Positions 54,212 through 63,664 of a stretch of DNA of 64,000 nucleotides are shown here, in pieces; the first letter of the stretch is position 1, and each line of letters begins with the position of its first letter. The notes below the pieces were generated by a model. The model did not search any database. It saw only the letters and a program-made list of their open reading frames with translations, and was not told the DNA's origin. The position numbers and the translations under genes are program-made. The stretch is taken from the NCBI GenBank assembly GCA_965262365.1, contig OZ253541.1:2914001-2978000 (forward strand), given 5' to 3'. This stretch comes from UBA6522 sp965262365 (GTDB lineage: Bacteria > Pseudomonadota > Gammaproteobacteria > Steroidobacterales > Rariloculaceae).

Positions 54212-55540
54212 TTAGCGGTGTGAATCGTGCCAGCACAGGTCGATGCGCTCTCCCCACGGTTCGCGGTACCGGTCCGGAGGGGAATCTCCCGTGTTGATCC
54301 ACAGAACGTCGAACAGGGGCTCGGTCCGCGGATAGCGGCTGCATTCCATGTCGGTGAAGTACAGGCAGCAGGAGAGATGAACCGCCTGCTCCTCGAGCCA
54401 GACGAACCCGGGCCGGAAGTCGGTCCCGCCCCTGCCCTTCACGGTGAGGCGGTCCGGGAGGTCGTCCGGCCCGTACTCGTCCACGCGGCGGAGCGCGGTA
54501 TCGACCTGCAGCACGAAAATGCGTTCGGGCCGCAACTCCGCCGCGATCGCGCGGATTTCCGCCCACGTCGACTGAAGGGCGGGGATCAGGACGGAGCCGG
54601 AGGAGTCGATGATGAGCGCGATGGCGTCCATGCCCTCGGATCGGATGGACGGAAGGTACAGCCCCGAGTCGATGAACCGGCGGTTCGGAACACTCCAGCT
54701 GTAGTCGTTCCGGGCGGTGTCCAGCAGGTAGCGGCGAAGCAGCGAGTGCCAGTCGAGCCGGCTTCGATGGGCGTTGCGCAGCGTCTGCTCCACCGCGCCC
54801 GGGACCGTGCCCTGGGCGCGGGCGACGTTGGCGGCCTGGTGCATGGCTTCGTCCCACGCCTGTTCTTCGGCGTCGACGTCCAGCGGGGACACATTCGTGT
54901 CGTCGGACGGATCGTCGCTCGGGGCGGGAGCCCTAGCAGTGGCGTCGAGGACCTCGCCCGTTCCCGCAGGGTCGACGCTCGGGGGCGATTCCGTCCTGTC
55001 CGCGTCCTGCGCCTGGGGCTCGCCGCCGGGAGACGATGCGGGAGGCGGGGGTCCCGCCTGGCGCGGTTCGGACGAGCTCGGGCCGGTCCCGGGTTCGCCG
55101 CCGGGGTCGGGGTCGGGTTCGCCGCCGTCTTCTTCGGGCTCGGGCAGCCGATCATAGGCCTGTTCGACACTCAGGCCGTCCCAGGCGTCGGCCTCGGGCG
55201 GCAGCGTGAACCCGGCGTCGCGCAACAACCCGTGCGTGACGAGTTGGGAGGCGTATTGCCAGCGTCCGATCTGGCGTTCGCCCCGGCGGGTGTGGTGCTT
55301 CAGCGCGCAGGCGAGCACGACCCTCGCCAGCGCCGTCTGGATGGCGTCGGCGCCGGAGTCGGTGACCCAGTCGGGATTGAAACGCACGTTCAGGCCGTCG
55401 CTCGCCAGCGTTTTCCGGGAGGGATCGGCCACGAGCGGCAGCCTGAGCGCCAGGGTGCCGAAGAACGGCTGCTCGCGCAGAAGCGCCGTCACGCACTCGC
55501 TCAACCGCAAGCCGGGCTTGGTGTCGGTGCGGTGGGCCAT
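54212..55540 (-). CDS. VWA-domain (DUF2201/CobT-like) protein
   Basis: The 442-residue protein has three parts: a DUF2201-like N-terminal part (LARVVLACALKHHTRRGER), a long acidic proline-rich linker, and a C-terminal VWA domain with a metal-ion-dependent site (IALIIDSSGSV near residue 305, then GGTDFRPGF). The usual zinc-protease H-E-x-x-H motif is not visible in the N-terminal part. Such proteins pair with MoxR/CobS-type ATPases, as here. Its start overlaps the stop of the middle gene by one base (TGATG). Confidence 0.8.
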   Translation of the reverse strand: MAHRTDTKPGLRLSECVTALLREQPFFGTLALRLPLVADPSRKTLASDGLNVRFNPDWVTDSGADAIQTALARVVLACALKHHTRRGERQIGRWQYASQLVTHGLLRDAGFTLPPEADAWDGLSVEQAYDRLPEPEEDGGEPDPDPGGEPGTGPSSSEPRQAGPPPPASSPGGEPQAQDADRTESPPSVDPAGTGEVLDATARAPAPSDDPSDDTNVSPLDVDAEEQAWDEAMHQAANVARAQGTVPGAVEQTLRNAHRSRLDWHSLLRRYLLDTARNDYSWSVPNRRFIDSGLYLPSIRSEGMDAIALIIDSSGSVLIPALQSTWAEIRAIAAELRPERIFVLQVDTALRRVDEYGPDDLPDRLTVKGRGGTDFRPGFVWLEEQAVHLSCCLYFTDMECSRYPRTEPLFDVLWINTGDSPPDRYREPWGERIDLCWHDSHR

Positions 55541-56454
55541 CAGGCCGCCTCGGCGTGATGGGGCTGGGCGCGCTCGGCCCCGAAATAGCCCGCGAAATGC
55601 GCGGCCAGATCCTCGGCATCGCGCTTGACGCGCCGGCGCACCGCGGGATCGAATTTTCCGGACGCGCCCGTCGGACGCAGCACGTCCGGCTCCACGTGTG
55701 CGATTTTTTCACGCACATCCCTGCAAAGCGCTTCGAGTTGTCGGTCCTGAAAAAGATTGAGCCTTGGAACGGTGTCGACCAGTTCTCTCAGGTTCTCGAT
55801 GAGGCTGTCGCGAAAGACTTTCGGCTTGCCGTTGTCGTCCTCCGTGAGCCGTTCGCAGACATGCCCGACCGCCTCGCCGAGCCGCCTGTACAGATCCCCC
55901 AGCGCGCCGTTCAGGCGTTCGCTCACGTGCCGCTCGATGTCCTGGCGAAGCCGCAGCCGTTCGCCGGCGGCAAGATCGGCCAGGAAATGGCCCGCGTCGG
56001 GCACCGGAACGATGCGGTAAGCGGCCGAAAAGCGCCCTCGCAACTCGTCCCTGGACGGATAGTCGTCGGCCCGGAAGAGCCGTCCGAGATCCAGTCTCGC
56101 CTGCTCGACCTGGTTGTCGTAGTCGGCGATGAAGCGCTGGCGCTCCGTCAGCATCCGGTCAATGAGTTTGCCCAGCGCAGCCGTGTAGCGCTCGTAGTTG
56201 GCGACCGGCAGGAGCCGCGCGCCCAGATCGTCCCACGGCAGGGTGTGGTGGTAGTGGTTTTTCCTCGCTTCGTTGAGCGTGGCGTTGAGCGCCGAGAGCG
56301 CGGCCTTGGGCAGGAGGCGCTTGTTGTAGCGCCCGGCGCTGGCGGAGGCGTCGTGGTGCACGGCCACGTACTGGCTGGCCTTGCGGTCATACCGGTGCCC
56401 GGACCAGCCGTGGATACGCAGCGTCACGAGCATGGCGTCATGGGTGAGATTCAT
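55540..56454 (-). CDS. Middle protein of the MoxR-VWA triad (DUF3150-like)
   Basis: The 304-residue, mostly helical protein has no catalytic motif. It begins LVTLRIHGWSGHRYDRKAS, has KRLLPKAALSAL and a long coiled region with ERQRFIADYDNQVEQAR. Its place between a MoxR ATPase and a VWA protein, its size and helicity fit DUF3150 proteins, which sit between CobS- and CobT-like genes on some plasmids. It is probably an adaptor of the complex. ATG 56454 is 34 bases after the MoxR stop. Confidence 0.65.
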   Translation of the reverse strand: MNLTHDAMLVTLRIHGWSGHRYDRKASQYVAVHHDASASAGRYNKRLLPKAALSALNATLNEARKNHYHHTLPWDDLGARLLPVANYERYTAALGKLIDRMLTERQRFIADYDNQVEQARLDLGRLFRADDYPSRDELRGRFSAAYRIVPVPDAGHFLADLAAGERLRLRQDIERHVSERLNGALGDLYRRLGEAVGHVCERLTEDDNGKPKVFRDSLIENLRELVDTVPRLNLFQDRQLEALCRDVREKIAHVEPDVLRPTGASGKFDPAVRRRVKRDAEDLAAHFAGYFGAERAQPHHAEAA

Positions 56455-56488
56455 CGCCTGAAACCCTCCTGGTAGCGTGAATGGGAGT

Positions 56489-57508
56489 TCATCGGGTCTT
56501 TGCCGAAGCCCACTGGATGAACGCCGGGGTGTGCTGGAGCGCCGGGTCGCGCCGTACGCAGGACCCGATCAGGAACTCCCCCACCTCGCGGCGCAGCCGC
56601 TGGGCGTAGGTGACGATGGCCGAGAGATTGATGTCGTCGGCCAAACGGTAGAGCGAGCCGCAGAGCGCGATCAGGGCGCTGGGGTTGTCCGGTACGGGGG
56701 CGCCGTCCGGATCGTTGATGATCGTGTGCGGATGGGGCAGTTCGCGCCAGACTTCCAGGAACCCGCAGAACTCGACGGCGGCTGCCTGGCCGACCGTACC
56801 GCGCACGAGCGCCCGCAGCGCGACGGGGCTCAAGTCCCGGCGCCTGCGCGCGATGTTGGACACGAACTCCCACGTCCTCGGACACGGAAACGCTTTTTCC
56901 TTCGACTGCGGATCGAACTGGTGCAGCAGATCGGGGCGCATCTGAATGAAGAACAGCACTTCCGGGGCGATGCCGTGCGCCGCACCCCAGGCGCACCAGT
57001 CGGGAACGTCGGCGCGGATCTCCAGGTGCACGAACCGCGACGCCAGCGGCGTGGGCATGCGGTGGGTGACGCCGCGATCGGATTCCCGGTTGCCGCAGGC
57101 GATGAGCGAGGCCCCGTCGGGCAATTCGTACTCGCCGCACTTGCGTTCGAGTGCGAGCTGATACATCGCCGCCTGGACCATGGACACGGCCGAGGGCAGT
57201 TCCTCCAGATTGACCAGCCACAGGCCCGTATCGTCGGACGGCGGCAGGAAGACCGGCGGGGCCCAGCGGGTTCGCCCGCGATCGTCGCGCCAGGGAATGC
57301 CGCGCAGGTCGACCGGGTCGAGCAGCAGCGCCCGCACGTCCACGTAGGTCCGCCCGGCGGCCGCGGCGACCTGCTGGGCGATCTGGCTCTTGGCGCAGCC
57401 GGGTGGCCCCCACACAAGACAGGGTTGGCGGGCTTCGACGAGCAGCGCGAGGGTTTCGGCCAATTCGCTGGGTTTCAGCGAATAGTCGGCGGTGATGTGG
57501 TCGGGCAT
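56489..57508 (-). CDS. MoxR-family AAA+ ATPase (CobS-like)
   Basis: The 339-residue AAA+ protein has Walker A WGPPGCAKSQ near residue 34, Walker B LWLVNLEELPSA near residue 97, and the R-finger region TPLASRFVHLEI. MoxR/CobS ATPases remodel or insert cofactors into partners through a VWA protein, which lies two genes downstream. CobS/VWA pairs are known on IncC plasmids and SXT-type elements. The start at ATG 57508 has GGAG upstream. Confidence 0.88.
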   Translation of the reverse strand: MPDHITADYSLKPSELAETLALLVEARQPCLVWGPPGCAKSQIAQQVAAAAGRTYVDVRALLLDPVDLRGIPWRDDRGRTRWAPPVFLPPSDDTGLWLVNLEELPSAVSMVQAAMYQLALERKCGEYELPDGASLIACGNRESDRGVTHRMPTPLASRFVHLEIRADVPDWCAWGAAHGIAPEVLFFIQMRPDLLHQFDPQSKEKAFPCPRTWEFVSNIARRRRDLSPVALRALVRGTVGQAAAVEFCGFLEVWRELPHPHTIINDPDGAPVPDNPSALIALCGSLYRLADDINLSAIVTYAQRLRREVGEFLIGSCVRRDPALQHTPAFIQWASAKTR

Positions 57509-57722
57509 CGGCGGACTCCAGCTCCGGAAATTCGCCCGAAAATCGCTGACCCCGCCTCCATGGACAGTGCTCCCGGTACCCGGGACACGGCCCGGTTGCG
57601 GACGCGAATGACGGATTGGAGGATTTGCGGTACGGTGAGTGGGCCGTGGGTGGCCGAGGGGGAAACGGCTGCGAACCGGCAAGTCGAACTTGATTCAGGG
57701 GCCAGTCGTGGAGGGAACGCGA

Positions 57723-57995
57723 ATGAACAAATCCGAACTGTCCTCGCTTCTCGCAAGCCAGACGGGGCTTTCCGAAGCCGACGCGAACAGCGCGGTGGCG
57801 GCCTGCTTCGACACGGTCCGGGATGCGCTGGCCAACGGGGAGACGGTCTCGCTTCCGGGATTCGGAAGGTTTTCGACGCGCGACCGGGCGGCGCGCCAGG
57901 GTCGCAACCCGCGCACGGGCGAGCCCATCGAGATTGGCGCGTCGAAATTGCCCGCGTTCAAGGCCGGCAAGGCGTTGCGCGACGCCGTGCGGTAG
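57723..57995 (+). CDS. HU/IHF-family DNA-binding protein
   Basis: This 90-residue HU protein has MNKSELSSLLASQTGLSE, then VSLPGFGRFSTRDRAARQGRNPRTGEPIEI (beta-arm with the R-N-P DNA-intercalating tip), and FKAGKALRDAV. It bends DNA and may assist recombination, relaxosome or partition complexes. GGAGGG precedes the ATG. It is divergent from the MoxR operon and convergent with the GHKL gene. Confidence 0.93.
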   Translation: MNKSELSSLLASQTGLSEADANSAVAACFDTVRDALANGETVSLPGFGRFSTRDRAARQGRNPRTGEPIEIGASKLPAFKAGKALRDAVR

Positions 57996-58020
57996 GGTCC
58001 GGGCGGGTCGATTGGGGCAG

Positions 58021-59820
58021 CTATTGCCGTAGGTCCCCGGAGCCGGGTTCGGCGGAAGCGGGCTGAGACCCGGGACGGCCGTTGGCAGGCTCGCCGAGGG
58101 TGACGTTGATGCGCTCGCCGCGAACCGCGATATCGACGGCCCGGTCTTTTGGCATGAGCCAGTGGACCTCACGCCAGACGGCCTGGGCGATGGCCGTGCG
58201 GGTGGCCTCGTCCGCCGAGGCGACGTGCTTCAACGCCAGATGAAGCGCGGCATCGTCGAACTGGTCGCTCTGGGTCGAACAACTGTCTGCGTCCGCATCG
58301 TCGGACGGGCAGAAATACGCGCGGCGCAGGAGTCGGGCGAGTTCGGCCGCGCCGATATCGCTGCCGGCGGCGATGACGGGACACGCATCGCTCAGCCAAC
58401 CGTATTCCGTGTCGAGGAAGACGATGTCGGCCGGGATCGCAAGCGAGTCCTTCGCGCCGCCGGGCCGTGCGATCGTCAGGGTCATGGACAGCCTGTCCGC
58501 CCGGTCGCGGGGGCCGAATTGCATTTGCCCACCGCCGTTGCGTGCGGCGTCCCTGAACCGCCGATGCAGCGCGCGGCGGGTGTGGGTCAGGCCGTCGATG
58601 GCGATTTGGGCGCGCACGTCCGTCAGGCGCGCAAGCGCGTCGTACCAGCCGTAGCCGGCCAGGCGCCGGTTGGCCTCGAACAGCCGCGGCGCCAACCCGG
58701 CCCGCCCGGCGGCGCGATAAACCGGCTGGGTGCCCGGCGGATCGGCGTCGTACTCCACGACCAGGGCGTCCGGGCCGACGGCGACGAGTGCTGCGTCCCG
58801 GCTCCAGTCGTCCACATCGGCCGTGGACGGCTCCCAGGGGCGAAGCTCGGCGGGCGGCTCCGGCAGTTCGATCCCGGCTTGTGCGGCTCGCGTGTGGTCT
58901 TCGAACGCGAAACGCGGCGGCGGATCGGCGGGCGCCAGCGCACGGTAGATTGTGAGACGAGCCTCCTCCCGAAGTTGGTCCAGAAATGCGTTCTCGACAG
59001 CTTCCTTGCGGGCGGGCAGGACCAGTTCCAGTTCCGGGCAGTCCTCGACCTCGGCGCGCACCGTCCAGGTGTTGCCGTCCAGATCCTGCACGTGCGGCAG
59101 GCGCACGTTCACCGTGAGGCCGTGGAAGTTGAGGTCCGGTTCGTTGTAGAGCGGGTGCCGGGACTTGAGCACGCCCAGGGTGAGCCCCTTCCAGTGCTCG
59201 ATGCGCAGCGCGCGTTCGAGAAAATCATCCCGCTCCAGTACCTTGCCGTTGAAGGTCACCGGCAAGGGTGCGTATCGCGCCACGGCGGTCGCGGCCGCTT
59301 CAAGGGTTTCACGCGACTGGCCGGCTTCGAACGTCACGCAAGTGCCGTGCGGTTCAGGTGCGGTGTCGTCGGGCATGACCGCCGCCGAAACTTTGCCGGC
59401 GAAGTGCTCGGGCTCGAGCGCCACCCGCCAGGCGGGCGGGTACTCGGCCGCGCGAATTCGCGCACGCGAGGCGACGACGCAGCCGCGCTTGGCGACACAG
59501 AGCAGGCCCATGCCGGCGGGGTTCTCGGCACGTGCGACGTGTCCGTTCCATTGCGACTGCCCGTAGCTGAGCAGCACCGCCGGATCGGCGATGCCGTGAC
59601 CGTCGTCCTGTACGGTGACCCGGCACCGGAAATTGAGCGGCGGGGGGGTCGGTTGCACGGTGATGTCCACACGCGTGGCCGAGGCGCGGCGGGCGTTCTG
59701 GATGAGTTCGACAAAGGCCGTGGACACCGCGGCATCGAAGAACATCGACATGCGGTCCAGGGCGTCCGGGTGCATGCGGGCGCGGATGGGGGTGCTGGCG
59801 GGCGAAGGGGTGCGATCCAT
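58021..59820 (-). CDS. GHKL (Hsp90/MutL-like) ATPase protein
   Basis: The 599-residue protein has a GHKL ATP-binding domain in its first third: FVELIQNARRA (N box, about residues 37-47), DDGHGIADP (G1), and NPAGMGLL (G2). The rest is unannotated, with a region of QFDDAALHLALKHVA. GHKL proteins hydrolyse ATP and act as clamps or sensors; in mobile elements they often join defence or repair complexes. No partner is clear. The ATG at 59820 has a GGAG site. Confidence 0.78.
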   Translation of the reverse strand: MDRTPSPASTPIRARMHPDALDRMSMFFDAAVSTAFVELIQNARRASATRVDITVQPTPPPLNFRCRVTVQDDGHGIADPAVLLSYGQSQWNGHVARAENPAGMGLLCVAKRGCVVASRARIRAAEYPPAWRVALEPEHFAGKVSAAVMPDDTAPEPHGTCVTFEAGQSRETLEAAATAVARYAPLPVTFNGKVLERDDFLERALRIEHWKGLTLGVLKSRHPLYNEPDLNFHGLTVNVRLPHVQDLDGNTWTVRAEVEDCPELELVLPARKEAVENAFLDQLREEARLTIYRALAPADPPPRFAFEDHTRAAQAGIELPEPPAELRPWEPSTADVDDWSRDAALVAVGPDALVVEYDADPPGTQPVYRAAGRAGLAPRLFEANRRLAGYGWYDALARLTDVRAQIAIDGLTHTRRALHRRFRDAARNGGGQMQFGPRDRADRLSMTLTIARPGGAKDSLAIPADIVFLDTEYGWLSDACPVIAAGSDIGAAELARLLRRAYFCPSDDADADSCSTQSDQFDDAALHLALKHVASADEATRTAIAQAVWREVHWLMPKDRAVDIAVRGERINVTLGEPANGRPGSQPASAEPGSGDLRQ

Positions 59821-59926
59821 TGACTGGTTTCTCCGGTCATAGGCAGGGAGAGAGCACCCGCCCGCGCGAGGCGAACGGGTGCTGTCGGGGGTGGACAGGG
59901 ACGGGCGAGCCGAGGCCGACGGCGCC

Positions 59927-62221
59927 CTACAGCGACACCCGTAGGAACTCGGGCATCTCGGCCGCGGGGGCGTCGGAATCCTCGCCGTTCACGGGCGCGG
60001 CCGCGCCGCGCGGTGCGTCGCTCGTGTCGTTGGCGCCGTTGACCGACGCGGCGGAAGCGGCATCGCCGTTTCGCGGCGACTCCTCCGGCCCCGGTGCGGC
60101 CCCGGCATCCGATTGCCCGGCGGTGTCGGGCGTCTCGGTCGAGTTCGTGTCCGATGCCGCCTCCCCGGCGTCGAACGCCTTGAACCCAGGCGGCGTCCAC
60201 GCGAGTGCCGCGGCGCGGCGTTGGGCCGGCAGGAGCGACGCCTTCTCGTCATCGGCGGCAAACGCCCGGGCCACGGACGACACGATCTGCGCTTTTTTGG
60301 ACTTCGCACGCGCCGCGGCCCAGTCGGGGCCGAGCGTGTTCGAGGCGATATCGAGGATCCTCGCCTTGTTCAGCCGGCTCCAGAACAGCTCCGCGTCGGG
60401 CCGGTAAAGCCCCGCGAAATCGATGTCCAGCCGCGCGACCGTGGCTTCGAGCTCAGGGCGTGCCGAGGGCTCGAACGCGAGCTGCCCATTCACCGTGCGC
60501 GCCACGCACGCGGCGAACAGCGACTCTTTCTGACCCGGGGACAAATCCCGCAGCGCCTGAAACGCTTCTCCGTCGTTTTCGTGGTCGAGCCAGTCCAGGG
60601 GCAGGACGGAGCGGTTGAGTTCGAGCAGGGCCTCGCCCCGGGCGGCTTCGGCGAAGTGCTCGTCGTTGCCTCGAATGGGCGGGCGGTCGCGGGTTTCGAC
60701 GACCGAAATATCCAGCGCATGCGGTTGATACCCGGTCCGAAACACGGCACGCGCCATCTGGAACACGCACAGATCGAAGGCGGCCGAAAAATCCTGTGCC
60801 AGGTGAGCCTTGATCAGCGACGTGCGGATCGCCCGCAGGTCGTCGCCCAGCCCGATCCCGATCCCCGTGGCCCTGCGGGCAGCGGCCGCGGGATCCGGTA
60901 CGGGATCGGGGCGCGAGAGCGCCGGCGGCTGAATCCGGTCGTCCTGCGGACGGCGGGCATTCGAAGCGCCATTCCCCGTATCGCTGGTTTCATCGCCGGT
61001 GCCATTGAGGTCGGCGGATTGGCCCTCCGCAGGACCCGCAGCAGCGGCGAAGTCTTCGGGGCGCACCAGGCCCTGGATCGCGTGCAGCGCGCCGTCATCG
61101 GCGATCGTGACGATGGCGCCGGCCATCTCCATGTCCTTGCGGCGGAACACGGCCCGGCCGGCGACGGTGTGCTGGATCTCCTCCAGGCGTGCCTCGATGC
61201 GGTCGAATTCTGCCTCGGCCTCCTCGGTCCAGTCGTCCTCGTCGAGTTCGGTGAGCGCCTCGCGCCGCGCCGTGAGCCGCTCGACCTCCTTCGTCTCCTC
61301 GGCGGTGGGCTCGCCGGGCTTGGGGCGGATCCGCGCAAAGCGCGCGGTGTCGGTCCACTCGACCTCGACGCGGGCCTCGGCCCAGGACCATTTCGTGCGC
61401 AGTTCCTCCGCGGCGCTCTCAAGCCGGTCAAGCGCCAGCTTGCGCAGCAACGCCGGGTCGTCGAACCAGGTGCCGCTGTCGTCCTCCTCGGCGAACAGAT
61501 CCCTCGTCAGCACCCCGCCGGCGGACTCGTAGGCCGCCGCGCCAACGAATCTCGAGAGAGCCGACGTCGCCGGCATCCTGCCCTCCGTCAGGAGCCTGCG
61601 GATCTGCCACACGCTCGGGCCGTAGTGCTGGGCCTTCAGTTCCTCCCACACGGCGAACTGCAGCTTCGCATCGGTGGTGACGCAGAATGCCTGCAGGCAT
61701 TGCAGCCCCATTTCCGCCGCCCGGTAGGCATCGAGCAGTTCCGGCGCCGCGTTGCCGAGGCGCAGCCGCTGTTCCACCGTGCGTTCTGAAACCCCGAACC
61801 GGGCGGCAATTTCCGCTACGGTTCCGCCGTCCTGGGCCAGTTTGGCGAACGCCTCGACCTGGTCGGCGGGGTGCATGGCGGCACGGACGGTGTTTTCCAC
61901 CAGGGACAGCTCGGCGGCATTGTCATCGTCCGTGATGACGTGACAGGGAACGGGATGATCGGGCGCGACAGCACCGTCGTCGGCCAGCGACTGGAGCGCC
62001 GCCAGGCGCCGGCCGCCGGCCACGACCTCATGGCGGGCCGAGTCGCCGGCACCGGGCCCGGTGGGCCGCACAAGCAGGTTTTCGAGCAAGCCGTGGGCGG
62101 CGATGGACGCCTTGAGCTGCTCGAACGCCGAGCCTTCGGCGGGCGTCTTTCGGACGTTCTCGGGCGAGGGCACGAGCGAGGCAAGGGCAATGCAACGGAT
62201 GGCGCGTTCGGTATCGGTCAT
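59927..62221 (-). CDS. ParB-like (ParB/Srx domain) protein, long form
   Basis: The 764-residue protein starts with a ParB N-terminal domain: IALASLVPSPENVRKTP, IAAHGLLENLLV, ARHEVVAGGRRLAAL (CTP/Srx-like motif). A helix-turn-helix follows (TVAEIAARFGVSERTVEQRLRLG), then a long C-terminal extension unlike chromosomal ParB. Such long ParB-like proteins are common in conjugative elements and may handle partition or transcription. No parA is in the window. The ATG at 62221 has a GGAGCC site. Confidence 0.85.
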   Translation of the reverse strand: MTDTERAIRCIALASLVPSPENVRKTPAEGSAFEQLKASIAAHGLLENLLVRPTGPGAGDSARHEVVAGGRRLAALQSLADDGAVAPDHPVPCHVITDDDNAAELSLVENTVRAAMHPADQVEAFAKLAQDGGTVAEIAARFGVSERTVEQRLRLGNAAPELLDAYRAAEMGLQCLQAFCVTTDAKLQFAVWEELKAQHYGPSVWQIRRLLTEGRMPATSALSRFVGAAAYESAGGVLTRDLFAEEDDSGTWFDDPALLRKLALDRLESAAEELRTKWSWAEARVEVEWTDTARFARIRPKPGEPTAEETKEVERLTARREALTELDEDDWTEEAEAEFDRIEARLEEIQHTVAGRAVFRRKDMEMAGAIVTIADDGALHAIQGLVRPEDFAAAAGPAEGQSADLNGTGDETSDTGNGASNARRPQDDRIQPPALSRPDPVPDPAAAARRATGIGIGLGDDLRAIRTSLIKAHLAQDFSAAFDLCVFQMARAVFRTGYQPHALDISVVETRDRPPIRGNDEHFAEAARGEALLELNRSVLPLDWLDHENDGEAFQALRDLSPGQKESLFAACVARTVNGQLAFEPSARPELEATVARLDIDFAGLYRPDAELFWSRLNKARILDIASNTLGPDWAAARAKSKKAQIVSSVARAFAADDEKASLLPAQRRAAALAWTPPGFKAFDAGEAASDTNSTETPDTAGQSDAGAAPGPEESPRNGDAASAASVNGANDTSDAPRGAAAPVNGEDSDAPAAEMPEFLRVSL

Positions 62222-62387
62222 GGCGGCTCCTCGGAAAAGCCCCGGCGCGGGGCACGGACGGATTGAAAACGGAGGGCGCAGCGATGACTCTGTCCGCCTT
62301 CCGGCTCGCCCGGAACCGCCGCCCGTCCCGAACCCTTGCGGGCGCGGGACGGGTCGGCGGCGAGGCCGGCGGAGAAGCTCGTTCGGA

Positions 62388-62897
62388 CTATATCCAGCCT
62401 CTCTCGGCGAGGCTGACGAAGGCGCCGTCGGTGACGACCAGGTGATCGAGCAGCCGCACGTCGATCAGGGCCAGGGCCCGGCCGAGCTTTTGCGTGATGC
62501 CGCGATCCGCTTCGCTGGGTTCGGCCACGCCCGACGGGTGGTTGTGGTAGATCACTACAGCAGCGGCGTTCTTCTCGAGCGCCTGCTGCACGACCACGCG
62601 CGGGTACACGGCCGCCCCGTCGACGGTGCCCTGGAAGAGTTCGGCGATTTCGATCAGGCGATGCCTGGTGTCGAGGTAGATGATGCCGAACACCTCGTTG
62701 CGCCGCCCGGTGAGTTTGAGGCGGAGATACCCTTCGATGTCCTCGGGCGAGGTGAACGCGCGGCCGGGGCGGAAGCGCTGGGACAACACCTTGAGGGCGA
62801 GCGTCACCACGGAGGACTTCTCGCTTTTGGACAATGCGGCGGGCGAAAGCGATTGAAAGCGGTTGTCGCTTGCGGGGGCGGTTTTCGATGCGGGCAT
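62388..62897 (-). CDS. radC: RadC-family JAB-domain protein
   Basis: The 169-residue RadC C-terminal (JAB/MPN) domain has VVIYHNHPSGVAEPSEAD, the complete H-x-H-P-S-G-x-x-x-P-S-x-x-D zinc site. Before it lies the FTSPEDIEGYLRLKL - NEVFGIIYLDTRH core. It lacks the helix-hairpin-helix N-terminus of chromosomal RadC, as usual for mobile-element copies. ATG 62897 has an AGGAG site. Confidence 0.92.
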   Translation of the reverse strand: MPASKTAPASDNRFQSLSPAALSKSEKSSVVTLALKVLSQRFRPGRAFTSPEDIEGYLRLKLTGRRNEVFGIIYLDTRHRLIEIAELFQGTVDGAAVYPRVVVQQALEKNAAAVVIYHNHPSGVAEPSEADRGITQKLGRALALIDVRLLDHLVVTDGAFVSLAERGWI

Positions 62898-63184
62898 TGG
62901 CTGTGTGCTCCTGGAAACGCCCTGGAGGGACGCCGAACGATGGGATGATGAAAATCGTCCGGGTTTTCTGCGTGGCGAGAAGCCTCGCGAAGCACCGGAT
63001 TTCGCCCGGCCAACGCCGCCCTCCGGCTCCGCAGGCCGCTGGGCAGTGGAGCGGCTGGATGGCACAAATGACCTGTGAGGCACCGATGGTTTCGATGACG
63101 ACGCATGACGACTAGGATTTCGGAGACTGGCGGAAGTTAACTCGACGGTTCGCACATCAACCAATCCAAACGCCCGCAGGAACT

Positions 63185-63664
63185 CTAGGCCGTCAGGTAT
63201 TGGCGCAATTGCATACGATCATCCCCAAGAATTTTGCGCAGAACAGAGCCGATCATTGGTTGGTTGACAACTTGTTTTCCACCTAACGGGTGGTTATGAA
63301 AGAGAATGACGGCCGCGGCGTTCTTCTCCAGCGCCTGCTGTACGACGACTCTCGGATACACGGCCGCCCCGTCGACGGTGCCGTTGAAGAGTTCCTCGAT
63401 CTTGATCAGGCGATGTCTCGTGTCGAGGTAGATGATCCCGAAGACCTCGTTACGGCGCCCGGTGAGTTTGAGGCGCAGAAAACCCTCGATGTCGGCGGGA
63501 GCGGTAAAGGCCCGGCCGGGGCGGTATCGACTCGACAGGACGGCGAGCGCGAGTTTGACGACGGAGGATTTCTCGGTCTTGGACAGGCAGGCGGGAGTGA
63601 GAGAGCGAAAGCGGTTCTCGTTCGCTCGCGTGGCGCTTGCCGAGGTGGGTTCCGATGCGGGCAT
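63185..63664 (-). CDS. Second RadC-like copy with altered C-terminus (probable non-functional paralog)
   Basis: The 159-residue protein is a close copy of the RadC gene 290 bases downstream on the same strand through the HNHP motif (LFHNHPLGG). It then switches to an unrelated tail (KQVVNQPMIGSVLRKILGDD) with no S-x-x-D zinc ligand, and ends early. The sequence break lies at the HNHP codons, suggesting recombination or an indel. It may be expressed, since its start (ATG 63664) has GGAG, but catalysis is unlikely. Confidence 0.75.
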   Translation of the reverse strand: MPASEPTSASATRANENRFRSLTPACLSKTEKSSVVKLALAVLSSRYRPGRAFTAPADIEGFLRLKLTGRRNEVFGIIYLDTRHRLIKIEELFNGTVDGAAVYPRVVVQQALEKNAAAVILFHNHPLGGKQVVNQPMIGSVLRKILGDDRMQLRQYLTA

